The notes beneath the pieces were generated by a model. The model was not told where the DNA came from and ran no database searches. It saw nothing but the letters and a program-made list of their open reading frames with translations. A DNA stretch of 64,000 bases, from contig NZ_AMPG01000008.1 in the NCBI RefSeq assembly GCF_000299415.1, positions 42,102 to 106,101 on the forward strand, read 5' to 3'. The position numbers and the translations under genes were made by a program. Origin of the DNA: Candidatus Microthrix parvicella Bio17-1 (GTDB lineage: Bacteria > Actinomycetota > Acidimicrobiia > Acidimicrobiales > Microtrichaceae). This document shows positions 52,025-60,957 of the stretch, piece after piece. Within the stretch, counting starts at the first letter, position 1; each line of letters begins with the position of its first letter.

Positions 52025-53905
52025 TCAGGAGGGCGGCGGCTCGGCCCGCACTCTGCGGGCGTGCACCGGCACGGTGATCACCACGGTTTTGGGCCGATCT
52101 CGCAGCCTCCGGGTGAGTGCCAGGGTTGATTGATTGTGCAGCATGTTGTCCCACCAGTGAGCCTCGACGTAGTCGGGGATCACCACGGTGGTCACATCGT
52201 CGTGGTCACGGCCCGCGATGCGGTCGAGGTGGGCAATCAACGGTCCGGCCAGCTCACGATACGGCGATGGAATCACCTCAAGGGGGAACTTCGGCCGGCG
52301 CTTGTCCCACTCGGCCCGTACCCGCTCGGCGCTCTCATTGTCCATGGAGACGTGCACCGCATGGAGATGGTCGGGCTTGAGCGTTCGGGCGTAGGCCAGC
52401 GCATCCAGCGTGCCTCGGTGCACCCCGCCCACCAGCAACACCACCGAGTTGCCGCTGAGTACCGGGGCATACCCGGCCCGCGGGCGGAGGTCCTCCCCCA
52501 CCCGCCGGTAGTGCTCGTGCACGGTTCGGAAGAACACGACGATCAGCGGGATGAGCACCACGGGAATCCAGGCGCCGATGGTGAATTTGGACACCACCAC
52601 CACGATCAGCACCACACCGGTCATCACGGCTCCCATACCGTTGATCACCACGTTGCGTTGCCACTTGCCCTCACGCAGCTTGAGGTGGTGGCGCACCATG
52701 CCGGTTTGCGACAGGGTGAACCCGGTGAACACGCCCACTGCGTACAGCGGAATCAGCGCCGAGGTGTCACCCTGGAAGACGACCAGCAGAACGACGGCCA
52801 TCCCGGCCAGCACGATGATGCCGTTGGAGAACACCAGGCGGTCACCGCGGCTGACGAATTGGCGAGGGAGGTACCCATCTTTCGCCACGATGGAGGCCAG
52901 CCGGGGAAAGTCGGCGAAGGCGGTGTTGGCCGCCAACACCAAAATGGCGAAGGTGGCGAACTGTAGGAACAGGTAGGAGATCGATCCGTCACCGAACACG
53001 GCGCGGCCCATGGTGGAAAACAGCGTCTCGTCGGGCAACAGGGTGGGCTGCAACCGGTGGGCCAACAGCGACGTACCAAAGAATCCGACACCCAGGATGA
53101 TGCCCATCCAGGTGAGGGTGGTGGCCGCGTTCTTTGCTTCTGGCTTCTTGAACGCCGGCACGCCGTTGGAGATGGCCTCAACGCCGGTCAGCGCCACGGC
53201 GCCCGATGAGAACGCTCGCAGCAGGAGCAGCGGGGTGAGCACCCCGAGTGTGGCGCCGTTGTCGGTCAGTTCGTTCAGAGCAGCCTGGTTCGGCGGCATC
53301 GGGGGGAGGCTGCCGGTGTAGGACCGGAAGAGTCCTGCGGTGATCAACGCCCCCAGGGCGACGATGTAGGCAAAAGTGGGACCGGCGAAGAGCTTCCCCG
53401 ACTCGCGCAAGCCTCGCAGGTTACCGACGGCGATCAGCGTGATGAACCCAACGCATATTTCGACCCGATACTGATAGAGCGACGGATAGGCCGACGTGAT
53501 GGCGGCAACACCCGCCGACACCGACACGGCCGCCGTCAACACGTAGTCGGACAGCAGCGAGGCGCCCGCCACCAACGCCGGCGTGATACCCAGGTTCTCC
53601 TTCGACACCACGTACGATCCGCCACCATTGGGGTAGGCATGAATGGTCTGGCGGTACGAAGAGATCACCACCAGCAACAAGATGCACACCACCACGGCGA
53701 TGGGGATCAGGTCCTCCAGAGCCGCCAGTGCCACCACCGGCACCAGCACCCGGAGAATCTCCTCTCCCGCATAGGCAGTTGATGAGATGGCGTCGGAGGC
53801 CAAAACGGCCAGCGCCGTGGGTTTACCCAGGCGTTCGTGGCTTTCGGCGAACGACGCCAACGGCCGCCCGACCAGGCGGCGTTTGAAGGAACTCGGACGA
53901 GGCAA
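52025..53905 (-). CDS. APC-superfamily permease, KimA-like
   Basis: A 626-aa transporter. Twelve membrane helices begin after an N-terminal stretch with LASDAISSTAYAGEEIL near 34-50, which is typical of KimA/YdaO-type proteins. The C-terminal cytoplasmic domain (about 470-615) has VLLVGGVHRGTLDAL and TTVVIPDYVEAHWWD. Members of this group include high-affinity potassium importers; amino-acid transport cannot be excluded. I looked for a ydaO-type c-di-AMP riboswitch in the 170-base leader and did not recognise one. The upstream neighbour is a cation/proton antiporter. Confidence 0.85.
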   Translation of the reverse strand: MPRPSSFKRRLVGRPLASFAESHERLGKPTALAVLASDAISSTAYAGEEILRVLVPVVALAALEDLIPIAVVVCILLLVVISSYRQTIHAYPNGGGSYVVSKENLGITPALVAGASLLSDYVLTAAVSVSAGVAAITSAYPSLYQYRVEICVGFITLIAVGNLRGLRESGKLFAGPTFAYIVALGALITAGLFRSYTGSLPPMPPNQAALNELTDNGATLGVLTPLLLLRAFSSGAVALTGVEAISNGVPAFKKPEAKNAATTLTWMGIILGVGFFGTSLLAHRLQPTLLPDETLFSTMGRAVFGDGSISYLFLQFATFAILVLAANTAFADFPRLASIVAKDGYLPRQFVSRGDRLVFSNGIIVLAGMAVVLLVVFQGDTSALIPLYAVGVFTGFTLSQTGMVRHHLKLREGKWQRNVVINGMGAVMTGVVLIVVVVSKFTIGAWIPVVLIPLIVVFFRTVHEHYRRVGEDLRPRAGYAPVLSGNSVVLLVGGVHRGTLDALAYARTLKPDHLHAVHVSMDNESAERVRAEWDKRRPKFPLEVIPSPYRELAGPLIAHLDRIAGRDHDDVTTVVIPDYVEAHWWDNMLHNQSTLALTRRLRDRPKTVVITVPVHARRVRAEPPPS

Positions 53906-54024
53906 GGTGTGACCTCAGATTTTCAGTGGATGCAGGGGGTCCGCATGCGTTGGGAAACGCACACGAGCGGCGCTGCGCGTGAGCAACCAAAACCCTATCG
54001 CCGCCGCAGCGATCCACCGAGAGC

Positions 54025-54048
54025 GGCCGGGCCTTTTTCTGCCCGGTC
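54025..54048 (-). terminator. Hairpin between antiporter and permease genes
   Basis: Arms GGCCGGGC (54025-54032) and GCCCGGTC (54041-54048) with an 8-nt loop. It lies 31 bases after the antiporter stop and could end that transcript or attenuate the permease gene. Confidence 0.5.
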
Positions 54049-54078
54049 GCCATCACGTTCCCAACGCAACGGGCGGGT

Positions 54079-55401
54079 CTACGGCTCGGGCGAAGCAACT
54101 TCGGTGCCGGGCACAACCGTGGGGACTCCTTCGCCTTCACTGCCGTAGAGGCGCTTGAGCACCGGCCCGGTCAGCGCCGTGGTCACCAGGGCCATCACCA
54201 CGATCACCGTGTAGGCACGAGTGTCGATCACCCCGAGGGAGAGCCCAACGGTGGCGACGACGATCTCGAGGGCGCCGCGGGCGTTCAACGAGGCACCCAA
54301 CCCCAGCGAGTCGCGCCGACCCACACCGCCGACCCGCCCGCCCACGTAGGAGCCCGCCACCTTGGCGACGGTCGCCGCAAGGGTCACGATGACCGCCCAG
54401 AACGCCACCTCTGGTTCAACCAGTTGGGTCAGGTCGACACGAACGCCGGCGATGGCGAAGAACAGTGGGGCAAAGATGCCGTTGGTCACCCACTCCAACG
54501 AACGAAAGCCCGTGCTGTGTGCCAGTCGGCTACCACCGATGGCGATACCGGCGATGAACGCACCGATCACCACCTCGATGCCGACGGCGTGGGTGATCGT
54601 CCCCACCCCGATCAGCGTGAGCACCACCAGGCTCACCTCGGCCGCCGGTCCACCCTCCCGCTCTTCCACAGCTTTGGCCACGCGGTCGAGCAGGGTCGGA
54701 CCGAAGCGAATCACAACCAGCCCGGTCACCGTCACTGCGAGGACCGCGGTCACCAGCGGCGCCAGTTCAAACGACCCGGATTCGGCAATCCCCACCACCA
54801 CCCCCAAAAGCAGCCAGCCAACGATGTCGTTCACCGTCGCAACCCCGAGGGCCACCTGAGCGAAGGGCCGATCCATCAAACCGAGGTCCGCAAGGATTCG
54901 AGCCGCCACCGGAAGGGACGAGATGGCGAACGCCACGGCAAAGAACATCAGGAAGACGGCCCGCGCTGCGCCTGCACCAACGAAGAAGTCGGGGAGCAGC
55001 GAGCCGACCAATGCTCCAACCGCCAGCGGGACACCCAGGCTGCCGACGGTCACCAGGATCGCCGCCCGACCCTGACTTTTGATCGTCGACAAGTCCACCT
55101 CGGCACCGGTCGTACCCAGCAGGAACACAATGCCCACCCATGCGAGGCCCAACAGCAGGCCAGACTGCCGCTCGCTCGCCGGGAAGAGCCAGGCAAACCC
55201 CCCAGGCCAGACCTGACCCAGCAGGGACGGGCCAAGCACCACCCCGGAAAGCAGCTCGCCGATGACACGAGGCATACCGGAGCGCCGAGCGGCGTAGCCA
55301 CCGGCTCGGGCGAAGAAGAGCACCACCAGGATCTGACACCACAGAACCAGCAACGAATGCTCGTCCAGCGGGGGCAACGGGGTGACCGCAACCAGATGCA
55401 T
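54079..55401 (-). CDS. CPA2-family cation/proton antiporter
   Basis: A 440-aa membrane protein with about twelve helices. Landmarks are GELLSGVVLGPSLLG near residue 47, FLLGTTGAEVDLS near 92, and SLPVAARILADLGL then ATVNDIVGWLLL near 160-193, which carries the Asp of the transport site. KefB/NapA-type exchangers move Na+ or K+ against protons. There is no TrkA-N domain. ATG 55401 is preferred to TTG 55407. Pairing with a KimA-like importer suggests potassium or pH homeostasis. Confidence 0.88.
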   Translation of the reverse strand: MHLVAVTPLPPLDEHSLLVLWCQILVVLFFARAGGYAARRSGMPRVIGELLSGVVLGPSLLGQVWPGGFAWLFPASERQSGLLLGLAWVGIVFLLGTTGAEVDLSTIKSQGRAAILVTVGSLGVPLAVGALVGSLLPDFFVGAGAARAVFLMFFAVAFAISSLPVAARILADLGLMDRPFAQVALGVATVNDIVGWLLLGVVVGIAESGSFELAPLVTAVLAVTVTGLVVIRFGPTLLDRVAKAVEEREGGPAAEVSLVVLTLIGVGTITHAVGIEVVIGAFIAGIAIGGSRLAHSTGFRSLEWVTNGIFAPLFFAIAGVRVDLTQLVEPEVAFWAVIVTLAATVAKVAGSYVGGRVGGVGRRDSLGLGASLNARGALEIVVATVGLSLGVIDTRAYTVIVVMALVTTALTGPVLKRLYGSEGEGVPTVVPGTEVASPEP

Positions 55402-55467
55402 ATCCAAGATTAGTGGGGACTGCTGCAGGCCACATCAATGATCGCCCCGCTCGTCTAGTCTCACGGC

Positions 55468-56118
55468 TTGAGCGAACAACAGCGCGAGCGGTTCGAGGAT
55501 CCCGTTGACGGGACGATCTGGGATGTCGACGCTGCATTCCTGACGTCGAACTGGACCTGCATCTGGGGTAACGGCTGCAAAGGAATCCTGCCAAGAGACG
55601 CAGAGCACCTGAACCAAGGTTGCTGCTCGCACGGCACCAAGTTTCTCGATGAAGAAGAGTCGATGAACACCGGTGCGTTGGCTATGTTCCTCGATCCGTC
55701 AGTGTTCCAGTTCCACGCCGAGGCCCACGAAGGCGGCATCTACGCCGACGATGCTCGTACCCTTACGCGGGTGGTCGACGGTGCCTGCATCTTCCACAAC
55801 CGTCCCGGGTTTGAGGGTGGAGAGGGATGCGCGCTTCACCTCGCCGCAATCGATGCCGGGGAGTCGCCAACCGAATGGAAGCCATCAGTGTGTTGGCAGT
55901 TGCCACTTCGCGCGGAGACCCGCTCCGACGGGTCGAAGGTCCTGCGACATTGGGCGCGCAGCGATTGGGACGACGACGACCTGACCATCGCCTGGTGTTG
56001 CACCGAAGAACCGGAGCCCTTCATCGGCGAAACAACGGTGGTTCATTCACTCGCCGAGGAACTGACCGCCTTGGTGGGCCCGGAGGTGTACGTCCAGATC
56101 AGAGACCGGCTCGGCTGA
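55468..56118 (+). CDS. Conserved Cys-rich protein of unknown function
   Basis: A 216-aa soluble protein with several conserved-looking Cys: WTCIWGNGCKGIL near 30-42, LNQGCCSHG near 48-56, GACIFHNRPG near 104, GCALHLAA near 120, SVCWQLPL near 140 and IAWCCTEE near 174. The pattern suggests an Fe-S or zinc site, as in YkgJ/DUF3109-like proteins, but I cannot fix the family. TTG 55468 is the start; it is divergent from the antiporter gene. Confidence 0.7.
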   Translation: MSEQQRERFEDPVDGTIWDVDAAFLTSNWTCIWGNGCKGILPRDAEHLNQGCCSHGTKFLDEEESMNTGALAMFLDPSVFQFHAEAHEGGIYADDARTLTRVVDGACIFHNRPGFEGGEGCALHLAAIDAGESPTEWKPSVCWQLPLRAETRSDGSKVLRHWARSDWDDDDLTIAWCCTEEPEPFIGETTVVHSLAEELTALVGPEVYVQIRDRLG

Positions 56119-56265
56119 CAAGCGTCAGGCCACGCCGCCGGGCCCACTGATCCTCGATGACGAACGGCGAGGGGCCCACCGTTGTTTCGGCGACCATCGG
56201 GTAGGTGGATCATTCGGTTGCAAGCTCGCTTTATCCGTGCGATGTTGGCTTCGGAGGTCGCCACC

Positions 56266-58149
56266 ATGTCAGTGAGCACCGCGAGCACCGGGCCTTTTCG
56301 CCTCCGCGCCCGCCAGGGTGACGCCAAGACGTTGCTCTCCTGGGAACTCGACGACGCGGCGACATCGGGGCTCGCCGGATTTACGATCATCGCCCAACCG
56401 CCTGGCGGCGCGGCGTACTTCCTGTACAACCGCCTCACCTTCGCCGATCCATCGGCACATGCCCAGGATCCTGCGCAACCGACCAGGGCATCGATCAACT
56501 CGCCGTTTCACGCCTTTCGCTGGGTGCACCATCCCGGTCTGGTGCACCAGCGGCTTCAGCCCAACCTGGGTCGGTACTCCTACACCGTGACGCCCCGCTA
56601 CTTCGTCGACCGGTCGATGGCGCCGATCGACCATGCCCTGGGCGCCAGCCTGACGATCGAGGTGGCGCCGTTTCGCAAGGGCCGTTTGCGGGTCGGCTTC
56701 ACCCGGGGGTTCGTCCAATCCCAAGCGTACGCCGACCACTTCGGCCCTAAAGCGACGTTTGAGCCCCACGACCCGGAGCTCGTGTGGGACACCTCGCAAA
56801 TCGCGGGTGTCGCCACCGATGGCACCAGCTTCACCTTCGAGGATCAGCATCGCTGGCTCGGCTTCACCGCACGACCACTGATCCTCGAGCTGTTGGACGA
56901 GGTTCGAGCCGACCCGGACATGACGCTGGACGTGTTTGCCTACGACCTGAACGAGCCGGCGATCCTCACGCGCCTTCTCGACCCCACGCTGGCCGCCCGC
57001 ACCCGCATCATCCTCGACAACGCCGCGCTGCACCACGACGCAAAGCCACCACCGTCGGGCAGGCGTAAGCCCGAAGACGAGTTTGCGGAGCGGTTCGTCG
57101 CGCTGCCCGGGAGCCAGATCAAGCGGGGCCACTTCGGGCGCTACAGCCACAACAAGGTGCTGATCGCTTCGCGCAAGAACAGAGCCCGAAAAGTGCTGAC
57201 CGGCTCGACCAACTTCTCGACCACCGGCCTCTACGTCAACTCCAACCACGTGCTGGTGTTCGACGACCCCAAGGTGGCCACGACCTACCGGACCGTGTTT
57301 GACGCTACGTGGGATGGCGACGTGGCCCGACGGTCCTGGCTCGAAACTGGGCTCGATCGGTCGGCCGTGTCGTTCGCCACCGCACACGTCCCCAGCACCG
57401 CGATCCACTTCTCACCCCACTCCAACGAGAACGCCACTTCGATCCTCGGCGGGCTCCTCGGACGCCTCGACCATGAGTCGACGGCGGCACCCGCTTCGGG
57501 CCGAAGCGTTCTCTTCGCCGTCATGGAGCTGAGCACCCGACGGAAGAAGGGATCGCCGCCGGCGAGCGACGACGAGCGGCGGGCGGGCAACCCCGTCTAC
57601 TTCGCCCTCAACGAGCTGCATGCTGATCCGGCCTGTTTCAGCTACGGCATCTCGGACAACCCGGACGGCATCAAGCTGTACCGGCCCGGACAACCCGGCG
57701 GGGTGCTGGTCACGGGCAAGCCCACCGCGGTTCGGTTACCCCCTCCCTTCAACCAGGTTCCACGCGTGGCCGGGCACCAGATCCACCACAAGTTCGTGGT
57801 GTGTGGCTTTAACGGTGAGGCGCCGGTTGTCTACTGCGGATCGTCCAACCTGGCGCTGCGCGGAGAACAAGTCAACGGAGACAACCTCATCGAGATCAAC
57901 GACCCCGACGTGGCCACCGCATTTGCGATCGAGGCGATCGAACTCGTCGACCACTTCAACTTCCTCAGTCGCTTCAGCACGGATGGATCCTCCCCAAAGA
58001 TCAACACGGCCAAGCCGGTCGAAGCCGCCGCCAGGATCGGCTGGCACCTGGGCACCACCGACCTCTGGGTACACAAATTTTACGATCCGGACGATCTCCG
58101 CTGCCGCGACCGCTGCCTGTTCGCCCAGCAGTTCGCCGCGGAGCCATGA
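56266..58149 (+). CDS. Large phospholipase D-fold protein
   Basis: A 627-aa protein. The N-terminal 110 residues look like a beta-sandwich of the fibronectin type III kind (LRARQGDAKTLLSWELDD). Two PLD half-sites follow: YSHNKVLIASRKN, then VLTGSTNFSTTG near 294-325; and HQIHHKFVVCGFNG, then VYCGSSNLALRG near 505-535. There is no signal peptide. ATG 56266 has GGAGG nine bases upstream. It may hydrolyse phosphodiesters in lipids or nucleic acids. It is unrelated in layout to the PLD protein at 5244. Confidence 0.87.
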   Translation: MSVSTASTGPFRLRARQGDAKTLLSWELDDAATSGLAGFTIIAQPPGGAAYFLYNRLTFADPSAHAQDPAQPTRASINSPFHAFRWVHHPGLVHQRLQPNLGRYSYTVTPRYFVDRSMAPIDHALGASLTIEVAPFRKGRLRVGFTRGFVQSQAYADHFGPKATFEPHDPELVWDTSQIAGVATDGTSFTFEDQHRWLGFTARPLILELLDEVRADPDMTLDVFAYDLNEPAILTRLLDPTLAARTRIILDNAALHHDAKPPPSGRRKPEDEFAERFVALPGSQIKRGHFGRYSHNKVLIASRKNRARKVLTGSTNFSTTGLYVNSNHVLVFDDPKVATTYRTVFDATWDGDVARRSWLETGLDRSAVSFATAHVPSTAIHFSPHSNENATSILGGLLGRLDHESTAAPASGRSVLFAVMELSTRRKKGSPPASDDERRAGNPVYFALNELHADPACFSYGISDNPDGIKLYRPGQPGGVLVTGKPTAVRLPPPFNQVPRVAGHQIHHKFVVCGFNGEAPVVYCGSSNLALRGEQVNGDNLIEINDPDVATAFAIEAIELVDHFNFLSRFSTDGSSPKINTAKPVEAAARIGWHLGTTDLWVHKFYDPDDLRCRDRCLFAQQFAAEP

Positions 58150-58459
58150 GCACCAGATGACGCCCAGCGGTCGCACACCCGGGGGAGACAACCCCCCGCC
58201 CGGTCCTCAGCGGCGTGCGGTCCGGCTCCGCCCAGACGCTCCCTTGGCTCTCAGCCCAACGCCCATCAGAGCCTGCAGGAACCGCAGCGCATCAGTCATC
58301 GCTCAACCGAGCAACCCCACGTGATGGGACTCACCCAATGAAGGCCGTATAGGCGCGTGGCCGGCTGTTGAGGGCGGCGCGCCAACAAACCCGCCGGATC
58401 GGCTACATCCCAGTCCCCCGTATGGAACCTGGCTTGCAGGGCGGGAGCGATTCGAACTC
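58150..58459. other. Intergenic, no supported gene
   Basis: A 30-codon minus-strand frame (58210-58299) is present but lacks a ribosome-binding site. The right end carries the tRNA-like sequence described separately. Confidence 0.4.
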
Positions 58460-58470
58460 TCAACCTTCGG
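58435..58470 (-). other. tRNA 3'-end-like sequence, possible old attachment site
   Basis: On the minus strand a T-arm-like stretch, GAGAGTTCGAATCGCTC, is followed by CCGCCC and TGCA. It resembles a tRNA T-arm and acceptor strand with one stem mismatch. No 5' tRNA half is present. It overlaps the stop codon of the FetB gene. It may be a remnant att site or chance. Confidence 0.3.
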
Positions 58471-59275
58471 GCGACGATGGTGATGGCAGCGCTCGCTTGA
58501 CGGGCGTCGGCAGTTCGAGTCGATGATCGCTCGTGCTCAGCCGCCGGGCGACGCCGCCACCGATGACGACGGCGGTGATGGCGACTGAGCCGAGGATGAG
58601 GAACATCACCGCGGTTTGCACCAGGACGGCATCGACGGGATCGACACCGGCCAACAGGAGCCCGGTCATGGTGCCGGGTAGAGCGATGAGGCCAACGATC
58701 TTGGTGGTCTCGATCTGTGGGCCGATTGCGGTGCGTAGGGCCTCTCGTACGTGGGGTCGGACAGCCATGGGTCCGGTCTGGCCAAGCGAGAGGCGAACTT
58801 CGATCTGGTCGCGGTGCTCACTGATCTCGGCGAGGGTGCGACGTGCCGCGAGGACGGTGGCCGCGATCGTGTTGCCGAGCAGCATCCCTGCGGTCGGGAC
58901 GATCGTGCGAGGTTCGACCGGAAAGATCCCGAGGCCGAAGACCACGACCAGACTCACGCCAACCGCAGAGCCGAGGGCCACCATGCTGAGGCTGAAGAGA
59001 CCGGGGATCTCCTTGGCCCGATTGGCAATGGTGGCTGAGCCGATGACGACCATGGCCGCAACCCAGAGCCATGACCAGACCTGCGGGGTGTCGTCGGCAA
59101 GGACGAGTCCGAGGGCACCCCCGATGGCGAGCATCTGCGCCAGGGCTCGGAGACTGGCCCACGCTATGGAGCGCTCAAGGCCGAGGTGCTTGCGCATCGA
59201 CACCACGATGGCGGCGACGATCAGGATCATCGAAGCTGCGACCCCTTCGATACCAATGGACGAGGCGCTACTCAC
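58460..59275 (-). CDS. fetB: FetB-type ABC permease (UPF0014)
   Basis: A 271-aa permease with seven or eight helices. Landmarks are LRALAQMLAIGGALG near 43-57, VPTAGMLLGNTIAA near 125-138, and IGLIALPGTMTGLLLAG-type sequence near 190. FetB with FetA exports iron and protects against oxidative stress in E. coli. The C-terminal tail (VKRALPSPSSPEG) is short. Its start overlaps the ATPase stop. Confidence 0.88.
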   Translation of the reverse strand: MSSASSIGIEGVAASMILIVAAIVVSMRKHLGLERSIAWASLRALAQMLAIGGALGLVLADDTPQVWSWLWVAAMVVIGSATIANRAKEIPGLFSLSMVALGSAVGVSLVVVFGLGIFPVEPRTIVPTAGMLLGNTIAATVLAARRTLAEISEHRDQIEVRLSLGQTGPMAVRPHVREALRTAIGPQIETTKIVGLIALPGTMTGLLLAGVDPVDAVLVQTAVMFLILGSVAITAVVIGGGVARRLSTSDHRLELPTPVKRALPSPSSPEG

Positions 59276-60057
59276 CTGACCTCACCCTGCAGGAAGCGGT
59301 CGACCTCGGGGAGGGGGCGGGCCAGGACGTCACGGACGGTGCCGTGCTGGAGGACTCGCCCGGCGACGACCACCAGGGTGTTACGGGCGACGCGAACGAG
59401 TTGGTCGAAATCGTGGGTGACCCAGATGGGGGTGATCCCTTCTACGGTGAGCTTCGCTACGAGTTGTTCGATGTGGGCGGCGCTGTTCGGGTCGAGGGCG
59501 CTCGTGCCCTCATCGAGGAGGAGCACGTCAGGGCGGGTGGTGAGCGATCGGGCCAAGCCAAGCCGCTGGAGTTCACCGCCAGAGAGGTCGCGGGCTGAGC
59601 GTTTGGCAAGTGCGCCGTCGAGTCCGACTCGGACCAGGGCGACCTCGATGTCGTCGTCGTTTAGGGTCGGGTCTACCTCGCGGAGGTTGTCGGCTGCGCT
59701 GCCGTCGAGGGCGGTGGGCCGCTGGAAGACCATGGCCACCCGGCGCCGCAGTTCGGTCGGTTCGATGGTGGAAAGGTCGTTGCCGCGGTAGCGGACCGTG
59801 CCGGAACTGGGGGCTTCCAGTCGATTGCAGAGTCGCAGGAGCGTCGACTTCCCCGAGCCCGACGGACCGATGATGGCGGTGGCGCCGTCGATCGGGATGG
59901 CGACGCGGTCGAGCTCGAGGATCGTGTGAGCTCCGCGCTCGACGACGACATCCTCGAAGAAGAACAAGGCGCGGGGGTCAGACGCAGCAGACGCTTCGGC
60001 GGCCAAGGGTTGCGTCGTCGTTCCCGGTTTCGAGCGTTGGCGAAGGGCGCGAATCAC
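59272..60057 (-). CDS. fetA: FetA-type ABC transporter ATPase
   Basis: A 261-aa ATPase. Walker A is GPSGSGKST near residue 65, the Q loop AMVFQRPTAL near 107, the signature LSGGELQR near 158, Walker B VLLLDEGTSALD near 178 (Glu then Gly where most have Glu-Pro), and WVTHDFDQ near 210. GTG 60057 overlaps the regulator stop by four bases. It pairs with the FetB gene downstream. Confidence 0.88.
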   Translation of the reverse strand: MIRALRQRSKPGTTTQPLAAEASAASDPRALFFFEDVVVERGAHTILELDRVAIPIDGATAIIGPSGSGKSTLLRLCNRLEAPSSGTVRYRGNDLSTIEPTELRRRVAMVFQRPTALDGSAADNLREVDPTLNDDDIEVALVRVGLDGALAKRSARDLSGGELQRLGLARSLTTRPDVLLLDEGTSALDPNSAAHIEQLVAKLTVEGITPIWVTHDFDQLVRVARNTLVVVAGRVLQHGTVRDVLARPLPEVDRFLQGEVR

Positions 60058-60473
60058 CCGGCAGCTCCATCAGCGGCATCGTCGACGTGAGCGTGGGAGT
60101 GGGGGTGGGGGTGGGGGTGGGAGTGGGAGTGTTGACTATCAGGGCGTTGGTGGGGATGGGCCGTTCCTGCGATGTGCTGACTGTTAAACAGAGCCTCGGT
60201 TGCAAGTCGCTCGATGTGATCGTTGACCAAGGCGTAGAGGACCCGGGTTCCCTGCCGCTCGGTCCGAACGAGCTTGGCAAGACGCAGCTTTGCCAGGTGC
60301 TGGGAAACAGCAGCCGGGTTGGCACCCACATGCTCGGCGAGATCGTTCACTGCGTGGCGGCCGTGCAACAGCGTCCACACGACCCGAAGTCGGGTGGGAT
60401 CGGCTAGAAGCTTCAAGGTCGCCACTGCAGTTTCCAGCTGATCATCCGACGGGTCCACTGGCTGCGTATCCAC
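60054..60473 (-). CDS. ArsR/SmtB-family regulator with His-rich tail
   Basis: A 139-aa protein. The winged helix (about 12-95) has LKLLADPTRLRVVWTLL and PAAVSQHLAKLRLAKLV. The C-terminal 35 residues are a metal-binding tail (HSHSHPHPHPHSHAH). It is the first gene of an operon with FetA and FetB, linked by four-base overlaps. A metal-responsive repressor of a metal exporter is the simple reading. GTG 60473 is chosen over longer frames whose N terminus is basic and not family-like. Confidence 0.85.
   Translation of the reverse strand: MDTQPVDPSDDQLETAVATLKLLADPTRLRVVWTLLHGRHAVNDLAEHVGANPAAVSQHLAKLRLAKLVRTERQGTRVLYALVNDHIERLATEALFNSQHIAGTAHPHQRPDSQHSHSHPHPHPHSHAHVDDAADGAAG
60088..60130. repeat. 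Hexanucleotide-type simple repeat encoding the His-rich tail
   Basis: Repeats of GTGGGG and GTGGGA on the plus strand encode alternating His-Pro and His-Ser on the minus strand. Slippage here could change the length of the metal-binding tail. Confidence 0.7.
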
Positions 60474-60832
60474 GCAGGTAGTGGAGCATACGGGTCTGGG
60501 CTCGCACAAGCTGGGAAACGGAGCCCACAGCTGACCGTTCCCCAGCTGTGGCGGCTGGGCGACGCATCTCTGGACCCAGGAGGGACGACGACGAAATGAA
60601 TGGCTGCGTCTGAGCGCCACCTACATGTGCCGAAGCCCGATGCCGGAGCCCGATGCCGGAGCCATCCGGAAGACGAGAGCTGCCGTTACCGCTGATGACG
60701 AGACAGGAGGGGATTGCCGGTCTCGCCGCCGAACTCGGTGTAGCCGAACCAGTTCGAGACGATATCGCCGGGTCGTGGACGCAACGACGGCAGTTCAGCG
60801 TCTACGACACCGACCCCGGGGGACCCGCACAA
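60474..60832. other. Intergenic, no supported gene
   Basis: This holds the upstream region of the ArsR operon. TATGCT near 60485 on the minus strand could be a -10 box. A short frame (60653-61021, plus) runs through the IS21-like repeats and is not convincing. Confidence 0.4.
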
Positions 60833-60912
60833 GTGGCCCCTTTCAGCTGGCGCAAGGGTGGTCCCTACCAGGTGGCGCAACCACCCAAAAGTGGTCCCTA
60901 CCAACTGGCGCA
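60833..60912 (+). repeat. Three 22-bp direct repeats like an IS21-family end
   Basis: Units at 60833-60854, 60858-60879 and 60891-60912 share the pattern GTGG(T/C)CCCT(A/T)(C/T)CA(N)NTGGCGCA. Multiple direct repeats of this sort mark the ends of IS21-family elements. No istA or istB gene is nearby, so this is an orphan end. Confidence 0.6.
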
Positions 60913-60957
60913 CGACAACGGACGATCCACTATCCAGGTAAGCGAGAGGGTGGGCAC

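Noticed and set aside
53906..54078. c-di-AMP riboswitch upstream of the KimA-like gene
   Set aside because: I looked for the conserved motifs and could not recognise them; only a simple hairpin is visible.
58210..58299. A 30-codon minus-strand frame beginning MTDALRFLQ
   Set aside because: There is no ribosome-binding site, operon context or recognised homology.
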